Shown one piece after another: positions 45,171 through 56,225 of a stretch of 64,000 nt of DNA; position 1 is the first letter of the stretch; every line of letters starts with the position of its first letter. Position numbers and translations under genes: made by a program. The stretch covers positions 105,810,141 through 105,874,140 of the forward strand of contig CM043942.1 of NCBI GenBank assembly GCA_014529385.2. The letters run 5' to 3'. Source of the stretch: Adiantum capillus-veneris (Eukaryota > Streptophyta > Polypodiopsida > Polypodiales > Pteridaceae). The notes under the pieces were generated by a model. The model was not told the origin of the DNA and searched no databases. It worked only from the letters and a program-made list of their open reading frames with translations.

Positions 45171-45980
45171 TAACATATTGTTCTCTACCCCCAAATTTAT
45201 GTGCTCCCTCATGTATCTGGTCATGCCTCTAAGTGAAGCAGGTACTTTTGACTTTGCACTCTTATTAAGATCTTGGTCCTTGTTCAATTACTTTAGATCA
45301 TATAGGGCGACAGCCCCAATATAAGGACAATGAAATGCGGACGGATTGTTCTATTTGTTCGTGCATCAATTTAGGAAACAACGAGCACAAAAAATTCACC
45401 AAGGAAAGGCGTTTTTGGAAAACTAAGTAGCTTATTGTCTAATGCACCGTGGAGGTTTTTTTCTCAATTTTCATTCTTTTTGAGGCAAAAGAGCATTAGG
45501 AAAAAGCTGCACCATTAAAGAGACAATGGTGATTCATGATTCAACCCTCCAATTTGCCTATGCGAGAGTGACATGGCTGCTCATCTAGTCCTTTTATTAG
45601 TGCAATCTTCTCGTGTTATTGGGATGGGGTTTAGTTCACCTTTGGATATTGTCCTTTTATCGAGAAATCTACCTATTTCCATTTCTAATTCTCCTTGTAC
45701 ATCCTAATCGTATTTGGAATGTTGACAATAGCATGTGGTACTATCAATCCTTTTGTTGAAATTTCCACATTTTAAAAAGAGGAGGATCCATCATCCTCAC
45801 ATCCTTGATGTTCTTGATGATGATTCAAGGCTATAGGATATTGCTTTAAGACAACAATGAGGCCAGGGCTAGGGTGGTGGTTAAAAAGATAATGTTGTCA
45901 ATGTTCACTACCCACAATTTGACCTCAAGATAATATATATATTTGTTGGGATCTTAATAAAATTATTCCAAGGGGAGGTT

Positions 45981-46348
45981 TGTTGGGATTGTGGCCTTTG
46001 ATCTATATCAAAAATTGGTGTGAGAACCATCTCTTGTACAGTCAGCAATCTAGTAAGCATATGCGGACACATGGCCTAGCACATGTGGAAGGTGAGTTGC
46101 ACAAGAATCCAAAAAAGTATCCCAGTCATCCTAGCTTTCCCCCAATCTGTAGAGCCACTCTTGACCTTTGGGAGTTGCCCCTTGAAACTTGGGAAAAGGT
46201 ACTTATGTGACCCTTGAGAGGTGCACCTAGCTATATGAGCTACTATATAAGTAGCAAGTTCTTGTACACATTTTCAAACTCAATCTAATCCAACCCATTG
46301 TATGCATGTTATTGGTTTATCATTAATCAAGTTATGTTTTGAGTCTTT

Positions 46349-46422
<74 letters not shown>

Positions 46423-46480
46423 CTAGTGTAATTATCAATAAGAAATTCATAAATGCTAGTCTGGTTGATCCACCCTAACC
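45981..46480 (+). repeat. Copia-like LTR, copy 2
   Basis: As copy 1, with (CT)n passing into a (TA)n run (46349-46418) that adds length. Confidence 0.7.
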
Positions 46481-47290
46481 TAACATATTGTTCTCTACCC
46501 CAAAATATATATACTCTCTCATGTATCTCGTCATGCCTCTAAGTGAAGCTGGTACTTTTAATTTTGCAATTTTATTAATATATTGGTCATCATCCAACCA
46601 CTTTAGAACATATAGGGAAAAAGCCCCTACATAAGGAAAGTGAAATGGAGATGGATTGCACTATTTGTGTCATGCATCAATTTAGGCAGCAAAACGAACA
46701 CAAAATATTCCATCAAGGCAAGGTGTTTTTGGAAAAGTAAGTAGCTCATTGTCTAATGCATCATAGAGGTTTTGTGCTCTATTTTCACTCTTTTCATGAT
46801 TAAAAAAATTTCAAGACAGAGCTGCACCATGAAAGAGACGACGTTGATTCATCATTCAATCTTGCAATCCGCCTATGAGAGAGTGACATGGCTGCTCATT
46901 TAGTCCTTTTATTAGTGCACTCTTCTCCTATTATTGGGGTAGGGTATAGTTTACCTTTGGACACTGTCCTTTTATCGGGACGTTTACCCTATGCCCATTT
47001 TTAATTCACCTTGCATATCCTAACCGCATTTGGAATGTTGACAATAACATGTGGTACTATCAAACCTTTGGTTGAAATTTCCACTTTTGCAAAAGAGGAG
47101 GATCCATCATCCTTACATCCTTGATGTTCTTGAGGATGATTTCAGCCTATAGGATATTGCTTTAGTAAAATAATGAAGCCAGGGCTAGGGTGATGGTTAA
47201 AAAGGTAATGTTGTCAACGTTCACTACCCACAATTTAACCTCAAGATAATATTTATTTTTGTTGGGACCCTAAAAAATTTATTCCTTTCA

Positions 47291-47929
47291 AATAGTTTTG
47301 TTAGGAAAGAGAGCAAGAGCTTGTTTAGGTAACCTAACCAATAGGATAGATTCTAAGAACACAAATAGAATCCACACAGACAAATATGAAAGCAAAAATT
47401 ATCTCTCAAAGGGTTTATATTCAGTCAGCAAAGGACCAGCATACAAGCGACAATCGTGCTACAACACTGAACAAGAAAACACAAAATATTTTTGCCAAGG
47501 AAAACAAAGTATCTAATATCAAAAATAATACGGTCCCCAGCTTCTAGCTCAGCACTTCTCCCCTTTAAAAACCAGAAGGTCCATTCATTTAAAAGATTTT
47601 TTTCTCTCTCTCTCCTTCAGAAGGGAAGACGATGGGTGTTAGAAAGTTTCCATCATCTCATGTAAGCACTTCAAATCACAAAAAGCACGGACTGCTAAAC
47701 AACATACCAGAATCCACCAAACAAAACAGAGGCCCCAAAATAGTACAAGAGTATTTTTTAAGTGCTTCAAGACCTAATTCCTAACGACCCTAGGGTTACC
47801 AAGGTGGCTATTTCCTAGATTGAGGTTGCCACAAATGACCTCAAGGAGAGGGAACTTGATCTCATGGAGGATGACAACCAAGAAGAGAATATAGAGGAAG
47901 CCTCTTGGGAGGTGGAGGTGTTTGTGCCA
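47291..47929. other. No recognised gene
   Basis: Possible 5' region of the LINE remnant that follows; no clear frame. Confidence 0.35.
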
Positions 47930-50170
47930 CTCTCTCAATGATGAAGGAACTAATGGTGCAATCATGGAATGTGAAGGACATAAAATCCTACAAAAAGCTA
48001 ACTGTTTCTAGTACATGGCAAGGAAATAAAGAGGCGTTAACTATTGGGCTATCCAAAAACATAACCTGGATGCCACAGGTACTAGGAAGTAAGAATTTGG
48101 CAAAAATCTTGTGTTTTATGGAGAAGGAAGTGATGGCTTCAATGGCATTCTCACCATGGTAGATAGAGACACCAAACCCAAGTAGTCTTGAATCACACTC
48201 CAGGGAGAACTCTAAGCATCAGCATCAACTTTCTCCCTAAGCATCAACATCAATTGGAAATTGCTTTACCATTATCAATGTGTATAGCCCCTAAAATGCC
48301 AAGGAGAGAGCCCAACTATGGGTTGACCTTAGAGAATTCCCTATTGATGGGTATTGGTGCCTCATGGGGGATTTTAATATGGTAGAGGATAGGAAAGACA
48401 AGACATGCTTGTCTAGCTTCTTAACGAGATAAAAAAGGGCCAAATGGGAAAGATGCAATAAGTAGGAAATGGTGGATCTATGATCTTTAGGTCCATGGGG
48501 TAACTCGCTAGGCTTTACATACACAAGAAGCCTTCAGTACACTGACATAGCCTCTAGAATTAACAAATATTACTACTCCCATCAATGTGATTGGTTGTCC
48601 GAGTCAATTAAAATGAAGGTTGATACCTCCCATCGCTTATCCGACCACTCACCAATATCACTCAAATTGGGAAGGTCAAAGGAGAAAACCCATACCCTAA
48701 AGGAAAATAGAAGAAGCTAGTCAAAACACCTCTTCAAGGAACCACTCTTAGAAGCCTAGTTAAAGCAGCACAAGCTTGAAAAAGATGTGAATGTGAATAG
48801 TCTAAGAAGAGTTTGGGACAATCTTACTTGCAATATCTAGAGGAAAATCAAAAAAATAGGGCCAAGATTGAAGAAGGCTTGCGTGATAAGAACCAAAAGC
48901 TCAATGAAGAAGTAGAAGTGTTGACCACCAAAAAACAATAAGTGAAGGCCATAGAGTCTGAGCCCAAGAGATGGCTTGAAATTTTGCCAAACAGCACCTC
49001 AAAGAAGTAAGAAAGGCAATATTATTATCCTAGGGATCCACAATATAACCACATGGGTTCAACATTGGGGTTTTTAATAGTGGACCCCCCAAGATTATTG
49101 TCAAGGTAGATTTGCCTCAAATCCAAAGATGCCAATCAAGTGCACTTATTTATAACTCTTAAAACCAAAAAGAGTCAGGTTAGGGTACCATCTTAACAAT
49201 CACAAACAAGGCAAGAAACAAAGTGCACAACCCAAACGTAATGTCAAATCTTATCATGGATCAATTAAATTGTATTGGAGGACAACCAAATGGTTAATCA
49301 AAAGAGGTCTAAGAAGTGAGAGCAACACTGCTCAACAGTGTTGACGAAAGCTTTAGCACCTAGACCTCTTGGAACTAACCATCATAGAAGACAAATGCTC
49401 ATGTGCCCTACACTCCTTAGGCAAGGAGAAGTTTCTTAGGTGGGATGGAATGAGAACAGAGTTCTTCAAGGAGTTGTGGGAAATCCTAAAAACTCCCACC
49501 ACTTGCTTGGGTAACAAAGTCCTCTTAGAGGGATTGTTAGATCCTAGTGTGAAAAGAATCATTATCAAGCCTATTCTTAAACAGGTGTGTTGCTCCCAAC
49601 TAAAACACTAGCAGTCTATCACAATGATGACAATGGCATACAAAACTATTGCTTAAGTAATAGTCGTAAGGCTATCTCCAATCCTAGAAAAGATAATCAC
49701 CCCCCACCAGCGTGGCTTCATAGAAGGAAGTCAATATAGAACAATATATAGGCAACAATGGTTGGCATTGAATATGCAAACTTCATCAGTCAAGAATATA
49801 TCCTTCTCCAGATTGACTTTGCGAAATCTTATGATCTAGTCTCTTGGCCGCACATAGAAGAAGCAATGAAGGCTCTAGGCTCTAGGCTCCGAACCCCATA
49901 TGTGTCAAATGGTACACACCCTTGGAGCAGGCATGCTCTTCTGTACTTCTCTTTGATAGTAGAGTGATAGGAGCCTTCAAATTCAAAAGATCAATCAAAC
50001 AAGGCTACTCTTTGGCCCCTCTTTTTTTTTAGATTGGCTCTCATCCCTTGGCTGCCATACACAAGAAAAGCAATGAGATAGGGGACATTCAAGGCCTCTC
50101 TCTAAGATAGAAAAACAAATCCTGGCAAAGCTCTTTATTGATGAGTCTTATAATGTTTACAATACTTTCC
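47930..50170 (+). pseudogene. L1-type LINE ORF2, heavily decayed
   Basis: Pieces in order: an endonuclease start (VQSWNVKDIKSYKK, near 47955), an endonuclease core (FTIINVYSP, then MGDFNMVEDRKDK near 48360-48400, which holds the catalytic Asp-Phe-Asn), an RT start (WDGMRTEFFKELWEIL near 49440), RT motif A (ILLQIDFAKSYDLVSW, 49800) and motif B (IKQGYSLAPLFF, 49990). Motif C appears as LFIDESYN, damaged. Many stops and shifts. This is a different, older LINE than the one at 51-60 kb. Confidence 0.72.
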
Positions 50171-50880
50171 TTAAGCCAAGAGGACATGTGTCCACATCGA
50201 CAACCTCTGCATCCACGGCTCAAAAATTACACCATTTCTCCACCATCCCCCTATGACCTTCTTCATGCCAAAAAATTTGTTGCCTTGTAGCACGAACGAG
50301 AAAGCTTTATTCAATGGTCCACAATTGCACCCAAAATGCAACTCTTTACTAAGGCCTTATGCACTTTGGCATTGGCAAGCCACAAACAAATAAAATATTT
50401 CAAGAAAAGATAGCATCCTATCGTATTTTAAAACTCTAAGGAACATATTTAATGTAGCATTGTCAATAAAACATTAGGTATCATTCAAAATTTAAAGTTT
50501 CTTTACCTGGAATGTGTAACGTACAATTTATTACAATTTATTGGCCTGCTATAAAACGCCTTCAAGAAGAAGAAGAATAAGGCATTCATAGATTTTAATT
50601 CCATGATGTGAGATATTCTAATATATCAATTTCTAAAAGAGTTCTTTTATTTAAAGATCTCTTAAAATTTCATTTCATTCTACTGTTTTATTATTTGTTA
50701 TTAGTAAAACGGCGCCGATGTCGTCGCCTTCGGCAGTGGTATGGCCCTTCTTTACCCCCTTGTCGGCAAGTCGCACTCGTCCTCAACTTACTCTTCAAAG
50801 CCTCCCAAATTGCATTTTGATACTATGTAGGGATTTACAACTCCCAAAAAGCTACACCTATAATTAATCTCCTCACAAAG
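50171..50880. other. No recognised gene
   Basis: Contains a short GC-rich patch (50708-50770), but no convincing frame. Confidence 0.4.
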
Positions 50881-51080
50881 AGAGAGCGAGAGAGAGAGAG
50901 AGAGAGGTATACGCACCGCCACCATCCAGCTCTCAGCAAGCTTGCTTTGTGGCTCTCTCTCTCTCTCTCTCTCTCTCTTCAGGTCAATATGGCATGTAGA
51001 AGAGGTTAACATAACATTTCATTTCAATTCAATTTTTCTCTCTCTACCCTCCTGCGAGATCTCTCTCTCTCTCTCTCTCT
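50881..51080. repeat. (AG)n and (CT)n runs before LINE copy 1
   Basis: AG run 50881-50906, CT runs 50953-50978 and 51059-51080, with short unique spacers. Confidence 0.9.
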
Positions 51081-54000
51081 TGAGAATGAGAATGAGAATG
51101 AGAATCTCAAGAGGACACTTGAGAATGTGAAAGATGACAAGTACAAAAGTTATGTATGGCTGAAAATTATGACACCAAAAAGGGCACCCATTTTTGTAGC
51201 CGGTTGCTACATTCCTCATCATGATTCTCCCTTTTATGCTTGCATGGATAGAGATCAACCATTTTCTGATTTGGAAGAGGACATTGCTTATTTCAAAGGT
51301 GAAGGTGATGTTATTGTATTTGGGGATATGAATGCTCGCACAAAAACATTGCAAGATGATACTCAACAATTTGATATGCCATACATTTCAAGGGAGTTGG
51401 AGGAAGTTCACTTGTATGATCGTACTTCAATGGATGAGAAAGAGCCGAATAACTATGGAAAGTTACTTTTACACATGTGTAATAGCACGGGTATGCTCAT
51501 TGCCAATGGTGTATCTTTGTGGAGTGGAACCAATGGATTTACACGTAGAAGACATAATGGGGATAGTGTGATTGACTATATGCTACTCTCTGAAGCCATC
51601 ATGTATCGCAAAAAGAGTTTTATGTTTGGTCAATGGACCCCGGAATCCGACCATCGCACCTTATGTATTGACCTTTCATGTGGAGAAGCAACTAAGCACG
51701 ATAATCTCAGCCAAAGGAAAGAGAAGTTATCACTATGTATGGATTTCAAACGGGCACCAATGTACATTGAAATGGTTGAGCAAACATTATGGATGACAAA
51801 GCTTCAATGTGATGCACCATTGGAAACTAAATGGGAAGCTTTCAAGAAAGCTATTTGTTCTTGTGCGGAAGGATGCTTTGCCATAAAGCATCTCCATGGT
51901 ATCAACAAAGATAGATCACGCAAAAAGTGGTTTGATAAAGAATGTCAAGATGCTCGAAAGTCCTTGATAAAGCTTGATGCAACTATGGACAAAGACAACT
52001 ATCAAAGTCATTTGCATACATACAAGGCATTGATTCAAAAGAAGAGAAGAAGATGGGAAGTAAAGCAACAAGAATTTCAAGTCCAAGAAAAGGCACATGC
52101 ATGTGGAAGATTTTGGAGAAACTTGAGAGGCAAGCGGGTTGAGAATTTTGGTAACTTGAGTCTAGTGGATATGTACACACATTGTAGGCAATTATATGAG
52201 CAAGAAAATACTGAAAAAATGTCATTTTATGGTTCACTCCCATGTATGCCGTCTTTTTTTACTATTGAGGATGTATGCGGTGGGCTTGCAAAGTTGGCCA
52301 CTCGCAAAGCGGGAGATCTTCAAGGTATCAAGCCGGAGATGATCAAATGGACGGGAGATTTTACCCATGAGTGGATGTGTGATATGTTCAACCTTGCACT
52401 TCAACATGGTATGCCTTATGATTGGAGTACTAATTGGGTTAAGCCTTTGCATAAAGGAGGGGATGTAAAGAATGTAAGCAACTACCGGACTATAATGATT
52501 GGGTCTCTTATGGCAATGTTGTTTGGGTGCATAATGGAGATGAAATTGAGTGATTGGGCTGAAGAGAATGACAAGCGTGCAAAGGGACAAGCGGGTTTTC
52601 GTCGATGCCATAGCACCATTGATCATCTTGTCACTCTTCGTGTTCTCATGGAGGAAAGTCGGTTGAAAGGCAACCGATTGTATTGTTGTTTTGTGGACTT
52701 TACGAAAGCCTTTGATATGATTCCACGTAACAATTTGTGGAGAAGGATGGAAGAACTCCAAGTGCCAAGTGAGTTTATGCTTGCGGTTTCTCGAATCTAT
52801 GAGAAGGTGATTTGTCAATTGCGCATGGGAAGAGAAATTTCAGAAATTTTTGTAAGCACTATTGGGGTTAAACAAGGATGTCCATTGTCACCAACTCTCT
52901 TTGGTCTATGCATCGATCAATTGGAACAAATGGTACTTGACTTTATCCAAGAAGAAGGCATTGAAGAGGTCACTATTTGCAATGCGGTAATCATGCTTTT
53001 GTTGTATGCGGATGATGTAGTGCTTCTAGCACACACTTTAGAAGATGCACAAAAGCTTATGGTTGTCCTTGAGAACTTTTGCTTGCATAGTGGGCTGATT
53101 GTAAATGAATCCAAAACAAAGGTTATGCTTGTGAAAACCAACCATAAGGAGAATCCATGCATTGTGTACAACAACGAGACACTTGAAGTTGTTGAGAGCT
53201 TTAAGTACCTTGGCGTTGAGGTTCCATATAATCACAAGTGGCATGAATGTGCTATGCGTCATTTGGAAGCGAGAAAGAGAATGATATTATGCATTTGAGA
53301 ACATGTGTAATGCGGGAAACATCAAGTGTTGGGTTCTCAAGAATTATCTTTTTGATGCATTGGTGACACCGGTTCTTCTTTATGGAGTTCAAGTGTGGGG
53401 CGAGAGCATCTCAAAGTCTACTTGGAAAGAGTTTGAGAATGTCCAAAAGCATTTTCTTACAAACTTTCTCCAAGTTAAGACACAAACACCATATATGCTC
53501 CTACTTCTTGAGTCGGGATCTCTTCCAATTGAGGTTATGGGCATGGAAAGGGTTGTGGAGTACATGATAAAGATGCGTCAAAACCCCTCACATCGACTTC
53601 CTACAATTGCATGGGAAGCAAGCAAAAAAGTTCAAAAGACGCATAAAAGCAAGATCTTGAGCACGGGATGGATGAAAGACATAAAGAAGTGGTTTGGGAT
53701 ATGGGATGCATTACACTTGCTACATGATGCTTCAATTGACTCTCAAGTGAATGAAGCTTTTCTACAACGCCAATGTATTACCGCTTGGGAGAAATCCGGT
53801 GGGTCACGCTTCATACATTACACCACCTATATTGCCCCCAACTACAAAACCATGTTCTTCGCTGACAGAGGAAACCGTACTCACACTTACATGCTTGAGC
53901 CTATTCCCTTGTCCGCGATACGCACTATCGCAGCAATTCGGCTTAGCTCCCATTTCCTTCGATGCGAGATAGGGCGTTGGGGCAATGGAGAAGAGTCAAA

Positions 54001-54282
54001 TCGATTGTGCACATTATGCTCACTGCAAGTTCGAGAGTCTGAGTACCACACACTACTAGAGTGCTCAGCTTTTGATCACATCCGAACTTGCTTCTCTCAC
54101 ATTTTCAGCCATAACTTAGACCTACACACTTTTCTCTCCCAGCCAAAGTGTGGGCTCTCCATTGCGACTCTCATCACTACAATTTTGAAGCATCGAGAGT
54201 CACTCATCAGCCATACACATACTACATCACATGTAACTTTGGTCCCATAGGTCATATTTGACCTCCGAGGACGATAATAAAA

Positions 54283-54284
<2 letters not shown>
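51081..54284 (+). mobile_element. LINE copy 1, 5'-truncated with internal deletion
   Basis: Starts directly after (CT)n with part of ORF1 (GAGAAT units, then CTCAAGAGGACACTTGAG, as at 55518-55535), then jumps to ORF2 (equal to 56499 onward), losing about 963 bp. It ends with the family stem-loop (54249-54264) and enters (CT)n at 54285. About 2% different from copy 2 by sampling. Confidence 0.85.
51127..54250 (+). pseudogene. LINE copy 1 ORF2 (endonuclease partial, RT)
   Basis: Frame 51127-53298 and, after a one-base shift near 53288 (GAATGATATT against GAGCATATT in copy 2), 53303-54250. It lacks the first part of the endonuclease, with its Asn and Glu. Present: VFGDMNARTKT and PESDHRTLCID of the endonuclease, RT motif A as VDFTKAFDMIPR (Lys to Thr compared with copy 2), YADDVVLLA, and the C-terminal CTLCSLQ ... 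YHTLLEC cysteine-histidine motif. Catalytic Asp residues of the RT are kept. Confidence 0.85.

Positions 54285-54354
<70 letters not shown>
54285..54354. repeat. (CT)n tail of LINE copy 1
   Basis: Follows AATAAAATCTAT and shows the change from ATCT to pure CT. Confidence 0.95.
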
Positions 54355-54357
<3 letters not shown>

Positions 54358-54650
54358 CTCTCGTTCGAGGCAAGCTGCACCTGCATCCGCAATTTTGTGC
54401 AGTTGATTGTTGTGCAACATAAAGGCAGAAGGCCATCTCCAACAATGACAACCCCCCCCCCCCTGCGGGACCTCCTCACCAATGCTCGAAAAAGCTTTTT
54501 TCCAGAAACATGGCAAACCTACACATGTAAAACCACAGAGGTAAATTCACAAAATTTCAAGGTTTTCTTACCTTCAAATAAAAAATTTAGAGGTAAATTT
54601 CAAAATTTATAGGTGGGACTACACTAAACCTAGGTTTTTTTCGAGCACTG

Positions 54651-54653
<3 letters not shown>
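54355..54653 (+). mobile_element. LINE 5'-UTR fragment
   Basis: 54360-54490 matches 54748-54890 (CGTTCGAGGCAAGCTGCACC against TGTTCGAGGCGGGTTGCACT, then CAGAAGGCCATCTCCA and a C-run). It lies between two (CT)n runs and has no ORF1. Confidence 0.6.

Positions 54654-54744
<91 letters not shown>
54654..54744. repeat. (CT)n before LINE copy 2
   Basis: 91 bases of CT. Confidence 0.95.
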
Positions 54745-54746
<2 letters not shown>

Positions 54747-55274
54747 GGTTGTTCGAGGCGGGTTGCACTTGCATCCGCGATTTTGTGCATTGGCCGCCGT
54801 GAACCTTGGTTGTTCTGCGGCGTCAAGGCAGAAGGCCATCTCCAGCAATGGCAACCCCCCCCCCGAGACCTCCTCGCCAGTCCTTGAAAAAAACTCTCTC
54901 TCTCTCTCTCATCGGATTTAGTGGTACTCTCTCTATAGTTGCATTTGAGCCAACGATTGCGAGCGGACAACATGTAGCAAAGACGAGGGGGGAGAGAATA
55001 CTGGTAGGACATAGCGAGCGAGCAAGGTTGGGGCTCTCTCTCAAAAAACGCAGCCGTTTTTTGACCTAGTAGACAGCAGTCCACTCTTTTGATCATAACT
55101 TCTTCATCCGAACTCCGATTTGGGTGATCTATAGCCTCAATCGAAGAGCACAAAGTCCTCTACGCATTGATGTAAAGACAAAAATTTTCAGAGTTATGGA
55201 AGGCATTTCTGTAGCAGCATTTCTGAAGTGAACAGGTTCAACAAAATTGATTCTCATCTCCTATTTTACATACA

Positions 55275-56225
55275 ATGTCTTCCGGCACTCGCAAGGGTTC
55301 TTCTTCTTCAACAAGGTCCACAACCATTGTCGAAAATGATCCAAAATCTCCTAAGTGTGGAGATAGCAACACAACCACCCAACCAACGACATCGGAAACC
55401 ATGATCATGGTGTACTTGGTATCATTGCAAGAGACCGTAAACAAACAAGGCGAAGACTTACGAGCACTTGCAATGGAGTATGGCACACTAAGGGTACTTG
55501 TGGTTGAGAATGAGAATCTCAAGAGGACACTTGAGATACAAACAACACGTTTGATGCAACTTGAAGAGGAAGTCAAGGAATGTAAACGCTCTCTTGTGGA
55601 CTTGAATGCTTTGAAGGAGCGGATGAGCAAAGTAGAGCATGACCATGTATTAAAAGAGGAGAAATTTGACACTATGAGCCGGGATGTATGCGACATGAAA
55701 AATGTATGCACAAACAAGTCTTGGGCTGATGTATGTGGTAGCAATGTGGTTTCTAATTCCTCACTCATGCAAGCTATGGTTCAAACAAACAATGTTGAGA
55801 ATGTGGATGTGGAGGAGTTGAAGGAACGGGAGCGACGTTCCAAGAACATTGTTATTCGTGGAATTCCCAAAGAGAAGTTAGAGACACCTCCTTCTCTTGC
55901 CATTGTTATTGAAGATTTCTTCAAAACCCACTTTGCCATGTCCGGAATTATGGTCTATGGAGCACATAGAGTGGGGAAGCAAGGAGCTCCTCGCTCGGGA
56001 GAACGGCCAATTGTATGCACCATGCCGGATGAGACCAAGCGAAAGATTATCCTTGATAATAGTTGGATCTATTTGAGGAATACAAAATGTTTTGTATGTG
56101 AAGATCGCACTATTAAGCAACAAAATATGCGTCGCAAGGCATATAAGGAAAAGAATAATAAAAACAAGGAAATCTCTCATGAAGAAAATGTGCCCAAGGA
56201 GGAGGCAAGTCTCTCAAGCAAATAG
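55275..56225 (+). CDS. LINE copy 2 ORF1 (coiled coil plus RRM-like)
   Basis: 316 codons. Residues 1-30 are S/T-rich; about 45-130 form a likely coiled coil (LRALAMEYGTLRVLVVENEN, LMQLEEEVKECKRSLVDLN). From about 180, ERRSKNIVIRGIPKEK and GAHRVGK ... RPIVCTMPDETKRKIIL resemble the RRM-like core of L1 ORF1 proteins, and a K/N/E-rich tail ends it. ORF1 proteins bind the element RNA and act as chaperones. It ends with TAG at 56223-56225, in the same frame as ORF2. The ATG at 55275 follows a 530-base 5' UTR with CT-rich stretches. Confidence 0.8.
   Translation: MSSGTRKGSSSSTRSTTIVENDPKSPKCGDSNTTTQPTTSETMIMVYLVSLQETVNKQGEDLRALAMEYGTLRVLVVENENLKRTLEIQTTRLMQLEEEVKECKRSLVDLNALKERMSKVEHDHVLKEEKFDTMSRDVCDMKNVCTNKSWADVCGSNVVSNSSLMQAMVQTNNVENVDVEELKERERRSKNIVIRGIPKEKLETPPSLAIVIEDFFKTHFAMSGIMVYGAHRVGKQGAPRSGERPIVCTMPDETKRKIILDNSWIYLRNTKCFVCEDRTIKQQNMRRKAYKEKNNKNKEISHEENVPKEEASLSSK

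Larger units (their letters stand above)
44702..47290 (+). mobile_element. Copia-like LTR array (LTR-inner-LTR-inner)
   Basis: AAGGGGAGG purine tracts precede both LTRs (44706-44714 and 45970-45978). LTR copies (44716-45170, 45981-46480) start TGTTGGGATT and end CACCCTAACA or a variant. Each is followed by the same 0.8 kb non-coding inner sequence, so the array is two units of about 1.26-1.3 kb. Confidence 0.65.

Noticed and set aside
51019-51369. Antisense frames across the LINE (also 52234-52818 and 57608-58192)
   Set aside because: They mirror the conserved sense ORF2, and both copies keep them only because the copies are about 98% alike.
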